Source: Bacteroides sp. UBA7335 (GTDB taxonomy: Bacteria; Bacteroidota; Bacteroidia; Bacteroidales; Bacteroidaceae). From it: a DNA stretch of 40,132 nucleotides. The DNA lies in the NCBI GenBank assembly GCA_002471185.1, contig DKPL01000083.1, forward strand, positions 1 to 40,132, written 5' to 3'. The position numbers and the translations under genes are program-made. Below are positions 24,424 through 32,616 of this stretch, piece after piece. Position 1 is the first letter of the stretch; every line of letters begins with the position of its first letter. Under the pieces are notes generated by a model. That model did no database searches and was not told the DNA's origin. It saw only the letters and a list, made by a program, of their open reading frames with translations.

Positions 24424-26496
24424 TTATTTTTCAGCACCTGTATTGTCTTGCTCAGAGTTTTTTTCGTCTATCAACTTTTCTTCCTCTTTCACATTCTTTT
24501 CACCTTGTGTCTTTACCGCTTCTTCTTCGCCGGCTATTCTTTTGGCAAGTTCATGTTCTGCTTTAGCGGCTTCTTGACTTTCTTTCGCAGCCATTATTTC
24601 TTCAGAGCGCGATACCCAAGGACGTTTTCCAAAAATACGTTCTACATCCTCAGCAAAGATAACCTCTTTTTCAATTAATATTTGAGTCAATTCTTCATGC
24701 CCTTCCTTATTGTCAGCAAGCAATTGTTTAGCTCTAGCATATTGCTCATTAACCAATTTCTTAACCTCTTCATCTATTAACTCTGCTGTTTTCTCACTAT
24801 AGGGTTTACTGAATGAATATTCCTCATTGTTGTAGTAACATAAGTTTGGTAGTTTTTCGCTCATACCTAGATAAGCTACCATGCCATAAGCTTGCTTTGT
24901 CACTCGTTCCAAATCGTTCATAGCCCCAGTTGATATGCGGCCCAAAATTAAATCTTCAGCAGCTCTACCTCCCAAAGTCGCACACATCTCATCAAGCATT
25001 TGCTCTTTGGTTGTGATTTGTCTTTCTTCAGGCAGATACCATGCAGCACCTAAAGCGCGACCGCGTGGTACAATCGTAACTTTAATTAATGGATTAGCAT
25101 ATTCTAAAAGCCAAGATATGGCAGCATGACCTGCTTCGTGCAAAGCAATAGAGCGACGTTCAGCTTCGGTTGTGATTTTAGTTTTCTTTTCCAAGCCACC
25201 GATGATGCGATCTACCGCATCTAAAAAGTCCTGTTTACCTACAAATTTTTTACCATATCGGGCAGCTATCAAAGCAGCTTCGTTACAAACATTGGCAATA
25301 TCTGCTCCCGAGAATCCTGGGGTTTGGCGAGCTAATAAATCAATATCAACAGTTTCGTCAATTTTAATTGGGCGTAGATGTACACCAAATACCTCTTTAC
25401 GTTCATTTAAGTCGGGTAAATCCACATTGATTTGACGGTCAAAACGTCCTGCACGCAAAAGTGCTTTATCCAATACATCAACACGGTTGGTTGCTGCTAG
25501 AATAATAACACCACTATTTGAGCCAAAACCATCCATTTCGGTCAACAGTTGATTCAATGTATTTTCGCGTTCATCATTGCCACCCATTGCCGGGTTTTTA
25601 CCACGAGCACGACCTACAGCGTCAATTTCGTCGATAAAGATGATGCAAGGTGCTTTCTCTTTTGCCTGACGGAATAAGTCTCTAACACGCGAAGCACCTA
25701 CACCCACAAACATTTCAACAAAGTCTGAACCAGCTAAAGAGAAGAAAGGAACATTTGCTTCACCTGCAACAGCTTTGGCAAGTAAGGTTTTACCAGTTCC
25801 CGGAGGGCCTACAAGCAAGGCTCCTTTAGGAATTTTACCTCCTAAGTCAGTATACTTCTGTGGCTCCTTTAAGAATTCTACAATTTCCTCAACTTCAGTT
25901 TTTGCTTCTGCCAGTCCGGCTACATCTTTAAAAGTAACCCGATTTGCACCTCCTTTTTCAAAAAGTTGAGCTTTAGATTTTCCTACATTAAATACATTTC
26001 CGGCACCACCACCGCCACCGCCACTCATACGGCGCATGAAGAATATCCATAAACCGATTAAGAAAACAAATGGGAGTATATTAATTAGGATTCCCCAGAA
26101 ATAATCTTTCTTCTTATCATAACTTTTAGAACCATCAAAAACACCAAGGTCTTTTTGTTTTTCTAGATATTCATCAAGTTTATCTCTCGATGGTCCTTCT
26201 GTAGTGATCATCGGGTTTTTTCCTACTTTAGTCGAATCCTCTTTGAATACCTGTCCAATATATTGTGGCTTGATGTATACCTCTACCGAGTTATCATCGT
26301 ATCCAACCACTTTGCTGATGTATCCTTTTTCTACATAACTTTGAAATTCATCGTAGGGTATGTTTTTACTCACAGAGCTTCCTTGGTTCGACCACCAGAG
26401 TCCTAAAAGCATTAGAGCTATAATCATATACATCCAATTCAAATTGAATTTGGGCATATTTACTTTTGGCTTATTATTATTGTTGTTATTGTCCAT
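24424..26496 (-). CDS. ftsH: ATP-dependent zinc metalloprotease FtsH
   Basis: A 690-residue membrane-anchored AAA+ protease that degrades misfolded or regulatory membrane proteins. A short poly-Asn N-terminus precedes membrane helix 1 (about 21-36) and a periplasmic domain up to helix 2 (about 134-153). A Gly-rich linker (GGGGGG near 159-164) follows. Then come Walker A GPPGTGKT at 230-237, Walker B IIFIDE at 285-290, the second region of homology ATNRVDVLDKALLRAGRFDR near 335-354, and the zinc motif HEAGH at 453-457. The tail after residue ~640 is a charged Glu/Lys/Ala-rich extension. It lies 11 bp after rsfS and 32 bp before cdsA. Confidence 0.97.
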   Translation of the reverse strand: MDNNNNNNKPKVNMPKFNLNWMYMIIALMLLGLWWSNQGSSVSKNIPYDEFQSYVEKGYISKVVGYDDNSVEVYIKPQYIGQVFKEDSTKVGKNPMITTEGPSRDKLDEYLEKQKDLGVFDGSKSYDKKKDYFWGILINILPFVFLIGLWIFFMRRMSGGGGGGAGNVFNVGKSKAQLFEKGGANRVTFKDVAGLAEAKTEVEEIVEFLKEPQKYTDLGGKIPKGALLVGPPGTGKTLLAKAVAGEANVPFFSLAGSDFVEMFVGVGASRVRDLFRQAKEKAPCIIFIDEIDAVGRARGKNPAMGGNDERENTLNQLLTEMDGFGSNSGVIILAATNRVDVLDKALLRAGRFDRQINVDLPDLNERKEVFGVHLRPIKIDETVDIDLLARQTPGFSGADIANVCNEAALIAARYGKKFVGKQDFLDAVDRIIGGLEKKTKITTEAERRSIALHEAGHAAISWLLEYANPLIKVTIVPRGRALGAAWYLPEERQITTKEQMLDEMCATLGGRAAEDLILGRISTGAMNDLERVTKQAYGMVAYLGMSEKLPNLCYYNNEEYSFSKPYSEKTAELIDEEVKKLVNEQYARAKQLLADNKEGHEELTQILIEKEVIFAEDVERIFGKRPWVSRSEEIMAAKESQEAAKAEHELAKRIAGEEEAVKTQGEKNVKEEEKLIDEKNSEQDNTGAEK

Positions 26497-26507
26497 AAAT
26501 AGGAAGA

Positions 26508-26867
26508 TTAGTCAATGTCTGGAATAGAGGTTAATTTAGCATCTGCCCAGAGATGCTCTAAGTTATAAAAGTTTCTAACTTCGGGTAAAAAAATATGTAC
26601 TAGAATGTCTGAGTAGTCCATAGCTACCCATTCTGCATTACGTAATCCGTCAGTTGCAAACGGTTTAGTTTTTGCTCCTTTAATCGTAAAATCTTTGATT
26701 GAATCAGCTATAGCGCTCACTTGACTCGGAGAGTTACCTTGGCAAATTACAAAATAGTTGCATATTGTATCATCGATACCAGTTAAGTCTGCAATAATAA
26801 TATTCTTACCTTTTTTCTCTTGAATTCCTTCTACTATTTTATCAATTAATATTTTAGTTTCGTTCAT
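26508..26867 (-). CDS. rsfS: Ribosome silencing factor RsfS
   Basis: A 119-residue protein of the RsfS/Iojap family, which binds ribosomal protein uL14 and blocks subunit joining when nutrients are scarce. The core ADLTGIDDTICNYFVICQGN, with GNSPSQVSAIADSI, then AEWVAMDYSDILVHIF and the C-terminal YNLEHLWADA are the standard blocks. It is the first gene of rsfS-ftsH-cdsA, with a leader of about 85 nt if the -7 element at 26956-26963 is used. Confidence 0.95.
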   Translation of the reverse strand: MNETKILIDKIVEGIQEKKGKNIIIADLTGIDDTICNYFVICQGNSPSQVSAIADSIKDFTIKGAKTKPFATDGLRNAEWVAMDYSDILVHIFLPEVRNFYNLEHLWADAKLTSIPDID

Positions 26868-26955
26868 TTAATAGTTAAATATTTCAATACGTTTATATAA
26901 CGGTTAATAAATAGTCTTTGTTTTGTGGTGACACAAATCTTTAAGATAACTTTTA

Positions 26956-26963
26956 CAAATATA
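26956..26963 (-). promoter_or_regulatory. Putative -7 promoter element of rsfS-ftsH-cdsA
   Basis: The minus strand reads TATATTTG, matching TAnnTTTG. The leader to rsfS would be about 85 nt, longer than for most units here. The surrounding DNA is so AT-rich that a chance match is possible. Confidence 0.4.
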
Positions 26964-27087
26964 CATTGATTTATTATATCTAAGAAAGTTATAGGATAAA
27001 TCTCTCACTTTTTTTTATTTTTTAGGAACGATATTTTGTTTTTATTCTACTATAAAATACATATTTTACAATTTACTAATTTAAATG

Positions 27088-27117
27088 TTTGTAGTTCACA
27101 AATTCTTTCTATATTTG
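27088..27117 (+). promoter_or_regulatory. Promoter of tRNA-Gln (TTTG-N18-TATATTTG)
   Basis: A TTTG -33 box at 27088-27091 is followed after 18 bp by TATATTTG at 27110-27117. This is the only promoter in the window with both consensus boxes at nearly ideal spacing. The start would fall near 27121, about 36 nt before the mature tRNA. Confidence 0.75.
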
Positions 27118-27156
27118 CACCGTCTTTTTAGTGGCAGACCATTATTAGTTAATAAT

Positions 27157-27227
27157 TGGGCTATGGTGTAATGGTAACACTACAGATTCTGGTCCTGTCA
27201 TTTCTGGTTCGAGTCCAGATAGCCCAA
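27157..27227 (+). tRNA. tRNA-Gln (anticodon CTG)
   Basis: A 71-nt cloverleaf. The acceptor stem is TGGGCTA/TAGCCCA (seven perfect pairs), the D-arm GTGT-AATGGTA-ACAC, the anticodon loop TTCTGGT with anticodon CTG (reads CAG), and the T-arm TCTGG-TTCGAGT-CCAGA. The CCA end is not encoded. The anticodon stem ACAGA/CCTGT has an A-C mismatch at pair 31-39, next to the loop. It has its own promoter and terminator. Confidence 0.93.
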
Positions 27228-27231
27228 CCGA

Positions 27232-27263
27232 AGTTCTCTTTATTTTAAAGGGAACTTTTTTAT
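27232..27263 (+). terminator. Terminator of tRNA-Gln
   Basis: The stem agttctcttta (27232-27242) pairs with taaagggaact (27246-27256), with one G-U pair and a tiny loop, and is followed by a run of T. It lies 4 bp past the tRNA. Confidence 0.85.
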
Positions 27264-27295
27264 TTGATTTCTATTGTGATTTTTATAAATAAAAT

Positions 27296-27331
27296 AAGCG
27301 GATTGTAATAGTCAAACATTACAATCCGCTT
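27296..27331 (-). terminator. Terminator of the DUF349 gene
   Basis: A perfect 14-bp stem, aagcggattgtaat (27296-27309) and attacaatccgctt (27318-27331), with an 8-nt loop. On the minus strand it is followed by ATTTTATTT. It sits about 24 bp past the stop codon of the DUF349 protein. Confidence 0.88.
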
Positions 27332-27354
27332 CTTTTTATTTAGTAAACATTGAT

Positions 27355-29214
27355 TTATCCTTGTGCTTTAATAGATTCATCAATAAGTTTGATTTTTTGT
27401 AAAACCAATTCGATATCAGCTTTCAGCTTCTCAACTTTTCGATTCAGTTCAGTAAGTAAACTATTTCCTTTTTTAGACGAAGAGGAAAGAAAGCCTAAGT
27501 TGTTTTCATAAGTTTGAAGTTCGTTCTTTAAGTTTTCGTAGGCACGAACCAACTTTTCGCGTTCTCTATAAAGAGGTTGTCCACCACCACTTTGTAGATT
27601 GCTAACTGTTGTTTTAAAGTTACTTAACTTCCTATTTGATGCATTTACATTAAGTCTTTCGAATAATTGGTCTATAAACTTATGATATTGTTTGTAGATT
27701 TTATCTTTATCTTTAAAAGGAACATGCCCAATAGAATTCCACTCTTTCATTAACTCACGCATTTGTTTATCAGCTTCTTCAGCAGGTACTGATTCATCGA
27801 TAGCCGCAAGTTTAGCAATTATCTCTTTCTTTTTATCTAAGTTCTCACCCTCTACCGATCGTTGCGAAGAGGTTGCTTTGTTCTTTTGGTCAAAGAAGTA
27901 GTCGCATGCTGATATAAAGCGTTTCCAAATCATATCCGAGTGTTTTTTCGACACTGGCCCAATTGTTTTCCATTCTTTCTGAAGTTTAGTAAGCACATCT
28001 GCTGTTTCTTTCCAGTCAGTACTGTCCTTAAGTGCTTCAGCTTTTTCGCAAAGCTCCTTTTTCTTTTCAAGATTAGTATTCATGCCTTCTTTAAGCGACT
28101 TAAAGAATTCTCCTTTTTTCTTGAAGAAATCATCGCAAGCATGTCTGAATCTTTCGAAGATTTTCACATTCATTTTTTGAGGAGCGAAACCTATTGTTTT
28201 CCATTTGTTTTGAAGTGCAATTACCTCTTCGGTTTTATTCTCCCAAGCTACGAATGTTTTAAGTTCGTTATACTCAATGCTCTCTACGATTTCGCAGATC
28301 ACAGTTTTTTGATCTAAATTATGTTGTTCAGCTTCCTTGAGCGATTCGAAGTGCTGTTGATGGCGACGGTTTACTGCTGTTGATGCAGCCTTAAACTTAG
28401 CCCATATTTCATCACGTAGTTCTTTAGATACAGGACCTGTATCGCGAAACTCTTGATGCAATTTTTGAAGTTGGTGAAATGCCGAAACGATATCTTCTTC
28501 AGTAACTAGTTTTTCGGCAGCTTCACATAAATGTTGTTTGATTTCAAGATTTTTCTTGAAGTCGTACTCTCTAAATTCATTATTAAGTTTGAGCAAATCA
28601 TAGAATTTCTCAACATAGTGTTGATAGCTTTTCCAAAGTTCAGTCACTTTACCTTGTGGCACAAGTTTGGTGTCATTCCACTGTTGTTGAAGCTTTTTGA
28701 ATTCTGTATATGATTTGTTTGCATTATCGGGTGATTCAACCAGCTCTTTAAGCTCTTCAATAATTGATAGCTTAATTTGCAAGTTATCCTCCTTCTCCTT
28801 TTCAATTTTAGCGTTTAGTGCATTTCTTTTTCCCCTGATCGAAGCCATCAACTCTTTAAATTCAACTTCTTGCGGATCTTCTTCTACCGGTTTTGTGTCA
28901 CTAGTAGCATCGGGTTCATCTGATGGATTGTCTTTCTTCTTAGCTTCTAATTCCGCATTATGGATTTTATAGAAAGACTGTTTTAAATTGTCCAACTCCT
29001 GTTTGTTTGCATTTTCTGCATTTTCCGCAACAACTCTCAACCGTTCAAGAATTTCTTGTTTGGTGGCAAGACGAGGTGCATTTTCAGTTTGCTTTTCAAT
29101 AGAGTTTTCCTTAGTTTGAGCTTCTAATTGAGGTTCAGAAGGCTCAACGATTTTCTTTTCATCTTCCAATTCGTTCTGAATAGAAGGTAGATTAGTGTCC
29201 TGAGAGTCCATCAT
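27355..29214 (-). CDS. DUF349 repeat protein
   Basis: A 619-residue, highly charged, almost fully helical protein without a signal or membrane segment. After an acidic, low-complexity N-terminal third (to about 120), it carries about five DUF349 units of ~75 residues. Each begins with a Leu-Gln-x-x-Trp-type helix and a turn: QQQWNDTKLVP (~177), LHQEFRDTGPVS (~247), QNKWKTIGFAP (~330), QKEWKTIGPVS (~405) and MKEWNSIGHVP (~485). The end is a coiled coil (ENNLGFLSSS... to KADIELVLQKIK). The family is found throughout Bacteroidetes, but its function is unknown and I do not assign one. Two consecutive ATGs (29214 and 29211) are possible starts. It has its own terminator and is separated from mgtE by 120 bp. 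Confidence 0.85.
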   Translation of the reverse strand: MMDSQDTNLPSIQNELEDEKKIVEPSEPQLEAQTKENSIEKQTENAPRLATKQEILERLRVVAENAENANKQELDNLKQSFYKIHNAELEAKKKDNPSDEPDATSDTKPVEEDPQEVEFKELMASIRGKRNALNAKIEKEKEDNLQIKLSIIEELKELVESPDNANKSYTEFKKLQQQWNDTKLVPQGKVTELWKSYQHYVEKFYDLLKLNNEFREYDFKKNLEIKQHLCEAAEKLVTEEDIVSAFHQLQKLHQEFRDTGPVSKELRDEIWAKFKAASTAVNRRHQQHFESLKEAEQHNLDQKTVICEIVESIEYNELKTFVAWENKTEEVIALQNKWKTIGFAPQKMNVKIFERFRHACDDFFKKKGEFFKSLKEGMNTNLEKKKELCEKAEALKDSTDWKETADVLTKLQKEWKTIGPVSKKHSDMIWKRFISACDYFFDQKNKATSSQRSVEGENLDKKKEIIAKLAAIDESVPAEEADKQMRELMKEWNSIGHVPFKDKDKIYKQYHKFIDQLFERLNVNASNRKLSNFKTTVSNLQSGGGQPLYREREKLVRAYENLKNELQTYENNLGFLSSSSKKGNSLLTELNRKVEKLKADIELVLQKIKLIDESIKAQG

Positions 29215-29334
29215 TTTATTTATTTTTTAGGAGAATAGGATTTAGAATTTCCTGGTTTATATTAAGTTACAAATAAATGAAATAAAATCTTTATTTCATA
29301 CAATTTATTGATATTTTTTTAAAAAACGCCTAGC

Positions 29335-30681
29335 TTATGATAGTAAAACTGTAATTCCCATATAGAGCATCATGCCGATAATATCGTTTGTGATGGCAAT
29401 AAATGGACCGGTAGCAATAGCTGGGTCAATTTTTAATTTCTCGAGTGTCATGGGTACTAAAGTGCCAAAAATAGAAGCAAACATAACTACCGCAAATAGG
29501 CTGATTGAAACCGAGAAGGTTACTGTAGCGGTTGCTCCAAATCGAATAAAGTTATATATGTATACAAGAAGTGAAATAATTGTAGCATTGATAAGTGCTA
29601 CAACCGCCTCTTTGGCTACTTGTTTGGCTATATTTTTGGATGATAGTGAGCTATTGGCCAACCCTTGTACTACGATAGCCGAGGACTGTGTTCCTACATT
29701 TCCCCCTGTTCCACCAATTAATGGAATGTAAAGTGCCATTTCGGGATGTGCCACGAAGGTAGCATCAAAATTCCCAAGAATCATCGAGTTACCTATACCT
29801 CCAAGCATTCCAATAAGTAGCCAGGGCAGTCGTGCTGTGGTTTGTCTCAGCACATTATCATCTGTTTCTACATCTTGCGAAAGACCCGATGCCAATTGAT
29901 AGTCGCGTTCTGATTGCTCGCGAACTTCATCCATCACGTCATCTACCGTGATTTGTCCTACCAATCTGCCGATGCTGTCCAGTACAGGAATTGCCACAAG
30001 GTCATACTTTTCGATGGTTTGTGCCACCTCATCTACTGTAGAATCTACATGTACTGAGATTGGATCTTTTTGCATTACATGCTTTACTTTCGATACTGAT
30101 GGCGATGTTATCATCTTCTTCAACGGGAAGATGCCACGTAGTCTTTCATCATCATCTACCACATATACATAGTAGATATCGTCCAGTTCCTCAGCCTGTT
30201 GGCGCATCTCTTTCAAGCATTCGGGCATACTCCAGTTTTCGTTTACAGTGACCATTTCGGTACCCATTAAACCACCGGCAGTTCCTTCGTCATATTTCAG
30301 AAGATCCACAATGTCTCCCGCTTGCTCAATATCCTCAATGTGCGAAAGAATTTCTTCCTGCTTCTCTTCGTCAAGGTCGCGCATCAAGTCTACCGCATCA
30401 TCGGTATCCATATAGTCCACAAAACGCTTAGCGATTGTTTCAGACGGAATCAGTTCGAGAAACTCTTTACGTGAGTCCTCGTCCATTTCCACCAAAACAT
30501 CGGCAGCCGTTTCGTTATCGAGTAGTCGATAGATGAAGCGTGCCTCTTCGGGGTTGAGGTCATTACACAACTCCGCAATATCGGCAGGGTGAAGGTCCTT
30601 CAACTCCTCCTTAACTGCGTCGGCATCTTTTTGCTCTATCAGCTTTCTTACGTTGTCAATGTAATTTTCATCTATTTCCAT
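29335..30681 (-). CDS. mgtE: Magnesium transporter MgtE
   Basis: A 448-residue Mg2+ channel. The cytoplasmic N-domain (about 1-130; LHPADIAELCNDLNPEEA) is followed by two CBS domains (about 135-260; e.g. MQKDPISVHVDSTVDEVAQT) that sense Mg2+ and gate the pore. Five membrane helices follow (about 285-448). The pore-lining conserved stretches GGTGGNVGTQSSAI and KIDPAIATGPFIAITNDIIG, including the Asp that binds Mg2+, are intact. It lies 48 bp after rsmA and is probably co-transcribed from the rsmA promoter. Confidence 0.95.
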   Translation of the reverse strand: MEIDENYIDNVRKLIEQKDADAVKEELKDLHPADIAELCNDLNPEEARFIYRLLDNETAADVLVEMDEDSRKEFLELIPSETIAKRFVDYMDTDDAVDLMRDLDEEKQEEILSHIEDIEQAGDIVDLLKYDEGTAGGLMGTEMVTVNENWSMPECLKEMRQQAEELDDIYYVYVVDDDERLRGIFPLKKMITSPSVSKVKHVMQKDPISVHVDSTVDEVAQTIEKYDLVAIPVLDSIGRLVGQITVDDVMDEVREQSERDYQLASGLSQDVETDDNVLRQTTARLPWLLIGMLGGIGNSMILGNFDATFVAHPEMALYIPLIGGTGGNVGTQSSAIVVQGLANSSLSSKNIAKQVAKEAVVALINATIISLLVYIYNFIRFGATATVTFSVSISLFAVVMFASIFGTLVPMTLEKLKIDPAIATGPFIAITNDIIGMMLYMGITVLLS

Positions 30682-30729
30682 ATCTTAAAAGCGAAAATCA
30701 TAAATTACTCCATTCAAGCCACCGTTTTT

Positions 30730-31536
30730 TTATTCTTGAGGCTTTTGGTTGATTGTTTTCAGCGCCTCTTCTACCTGGTTGGTTAGGCTGATGAACTCTG
30801 CCACTGAAAGTTGTTCGGGGCGCTTGTTGAACAATACGTCTGCTGTCAGCGGACAATCTTTTCCTAAGATTGGTTTAATCGAATTGCGCAACGTTTTTCT
30901 GCGTTGGTTGAATGTGGTTTTTACTACTTGTTTAAATAGTTTTGGGTCGCATCCAAGATCCATCACATCGTTTCGTGTCATTCTGATTACAGCACTTTTT
31001 ACCTTTGGTGGCGGGTTGAATACGTGTTCACTTACCGTAAACAGATACTCAACCTTGTACCATGCTTGTATTAACACACTAAGTATGCCATAAGTTTTGC
31101 TACCCGGTCCGGCTGCAATACGTTCGGCCACCTCTTTTTGAATCATACCCGTGCAACATGGTATTAGCTCCTTGTTGTCTAGCATTTTAAAAAAGATTTG
31201 GCTTGAGATGTTATACGGATAATTACCTGTAAGCACAAACGGTTTGCTATCGAATAGGCGGTTCAGGTTCATCTTCAAGAAGTCATCTTCGATGATGTTG
31301 TTCTCCAATACAGGATAGGTTTCGCGCAGATAGGCTACCGATTCGTAGTCTATTTCAACTACTTTTACTTCCCGGTCTTTTTTTAGAAGATATTGGGTAA
31401 GCACTCCCATTCCGGGTCCTACTTCCAATATGGGCAGATTAGGGCACGCGTCAACGGTATCGGCTATATCTTGAGCCACTTTCAGATCTTTCAGAAAGTG
31501 TTGGCCCAGAAACTTTTTAGGCTTTACTAATTTCAT
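30730..31536 (-). CDS. rsmA: 16S rRNA (adenine1518/1519-N6)-dimethyltransferase
   Basis: A 268-residue KsgA/RsmA enzyme that dimethylates two adenines in 16S rRNA helix 45, a late checkpoint in 30S assembly. Visible: KKFLGQHFL at the N-terminus, the SAM-binding loop EVGPGMG at 38-44, the acidic EID near 61-63, the catalytic NYPYN at 105-109 (the NLPYN motif with Tyr for Leu), VFNPPPKVKSAV, and the C-terminal FNQRRKTLRNSI. It is first in rsmA-mgtE and divergent from the flippase-like gene, with opposing promoter elements only 7 bp apart. Confidence 0.96.
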   Translation of the reverse strand: MKLVKPKKFLGQHFLKDLKVAQDIADTVDACPNLPILEVGPGMGVLTQYLLKKDREVKVVEIDYESVAYLRETYPVLENNIIEDDFLKMNLNRLFDSKPFVLTGNYPYNISSQIFFKMLDNKELIPCCTGMIQKEVAERIAAGPGSKTYGILSVLIQAWYKVEYLFTVSEHVFNPPPKVKSAVIRMTRNDVMDLGCDPKLFKQVVKTTFNQRRKTLRNSIKPILGKDCPLTADVLFNKRPEQLSVAEFISLTNQVEEALKTINQKPQE

Positions 31537-31553
31537 TTATCAACTAATGTAAT

Positions 31554-31561
31554 TACATTTG
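31554..31561 (+). promoter_or_regulatory. Putative -7 promoter element of the flippase-like gene and pepD
   Basis: TACATTTG matches TAnnTTTG. Transcription would start near 31565, about 43 nt before the ATG at 31608. It points directly at the opposing rsmA element. Confidence 0.5.
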
Positions 31562-31568
31562 CAGTCAA

Positions 31569-31576
31569 CAAAGGTA
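31569..31576 (-). promoter_or_regulatory. Putative -7 promoter element of rsmA-mgtE
   Basis: The minus strand reads TACCTTTG, matching TAnnTTTG. Transcription would start near 31565, about 29 nt before the rsmA ATG. The two face-to-face elements predict start points at nearly the same base pair. Confidence 0.5.
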
Positions 31577-31607
31577 GTTCTTTTACTTGAAGAATGGTAA
31601 AATTAGC

Positions 31608-32594
31608 ATGAATAAACTGATAAAAAAGGCTTTAAAAATTACATTACCTCTCTTTTTAGGAGGATTTATTTTATATTGGGTGTATCGCGATTTCGATTTT
31701 CAAAAGGTAAAAGAAGTATTGTTGCACGAAACCAACTGGTGGTGGATGAGTTTCTCTTTATTATTTGGGATATTAAGTCACATGTTGCGTGGTTGGCGCT
31801 GGAAACAGTTGCTAGAGCCTCTTGGCGAATCTCCCAAAACCAGCGATTGTGTCAACTCCATCTTTGTGGCCTATGCCACTAATCTCATTTTTCCTCGTTT
31901 GGGCGAAATCTCTCGTTGCGGCATTCTGCTTAAATACGATAATATTTCGTTTGCTAAATCGTTTGGAACGGTGGTTACCGAGCGTCTTATTGATACTTTT
32001 TGCATTGGTGTCATCACTGCCTTTACATTTTTCATAGAGATGCCGGTGTTTGTTACCTTCTTTCAGCAAACGGGCACTAAGTTGACCTCTTTTAGTCATC
32101 TATTAACCTCTGTATGGTTTTATATAGCTTTGCTTTGCATTGTTGCTATCTTGATATTGTTATATCAACTCTCTCGCACATTCTCTTTTTACGACAAGGT
32201 CAAGGGAGTGATGGCCCACCTTTGGGAAGGTATATCCTCGTTGCGCAATGTTAAGAACATGCCCTTGTTTGTATTTTATACCTTTGCATTGTGGCTTAGC
32301 TACTTTCTTCATTTCTATTTCACTTTCTACTGCTTCGACTTTACACACGAGTTGGGTGTTATGGCTGCATTGGTCATGTTTGTTTGCGGTACCTTTGCTG
32401 TAATTGTTCCAACGCCCAATGGGGCAGGCCCCTGGCATTTTGCAGTTATATCGATGATGATGCTTTATGGAGTAAACAACCTCTATGCAGCAATATTCGC
32501 CTTGATTGTGCACGGAATTCAAACCTTTTTAGTAGTTTTGTTGGGAATATATGGTTGGGCAGCTTTATCGCTAACCAATCGAAAACAAAAATAA
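31608..32594 (+). CDS. Flippase-like integral membrane protein (UPF0104/AglD/MprF-type)
   Basis: A 328-residue protein with about eight membrane helices, of the UPF0104 family. It is related to the flippase half of MprF (lysyl-phosphatidylglycerol synthase) and to archaeal AglD. Signs are GWRWKQLLEPL after helix 2, then SIFVAYATNLIFPRLGEISRCGIL, VTERLIDTFCIG and the C-terminal PTPNGAGPWHFAVISMMMLYG. The family's typical P-R-x-G-E core is present. Its substrate is not known; a lipid or isoprenoid-linked molecule is likely (family inference). The start ATG 31608 was chosen over a TTG seven codons upstream. It is followed by pepD after 22 bp. Confidence 0.85.
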   Translation: MNKLIKKALKITLPLFLGGFILYWVYRDFDFQKVKEVLLHETNWWWMSFSLLFGILSHMLRGWRWKQLLEPLGESPKTSDCVNSIFVAYATNLIFPRLGEISRCGILLKYDNISFAKSFGTVVTERLIDTFCIGVITAFTFFIEMPVFVTFFQQTGTKLTSFSHLLTSVWFYIALLCIVAILILLYQLSRTFSFYDKVKGVMAHLWEGISSLRNVKNMPLFVFYTFALWLSYFLHFYFTFYCFDFTHELGVMAALVMFVCGTFAVIVPTPNGAGPWHFAVISMMMLYGVNNLYAAIFALIVHGIQTFLVVLLGIYGWAALSLTNRKQK

Positions 32595-32616
32595 ACCTAT
32601 TAAAACAAAATGCCTT

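Noticed and set aside
31812..32522. Long antisense open frames across the flippase-like gene
   Set aside because: They show no domain, no ribosome site and mirror the codon bias of the sense gene.
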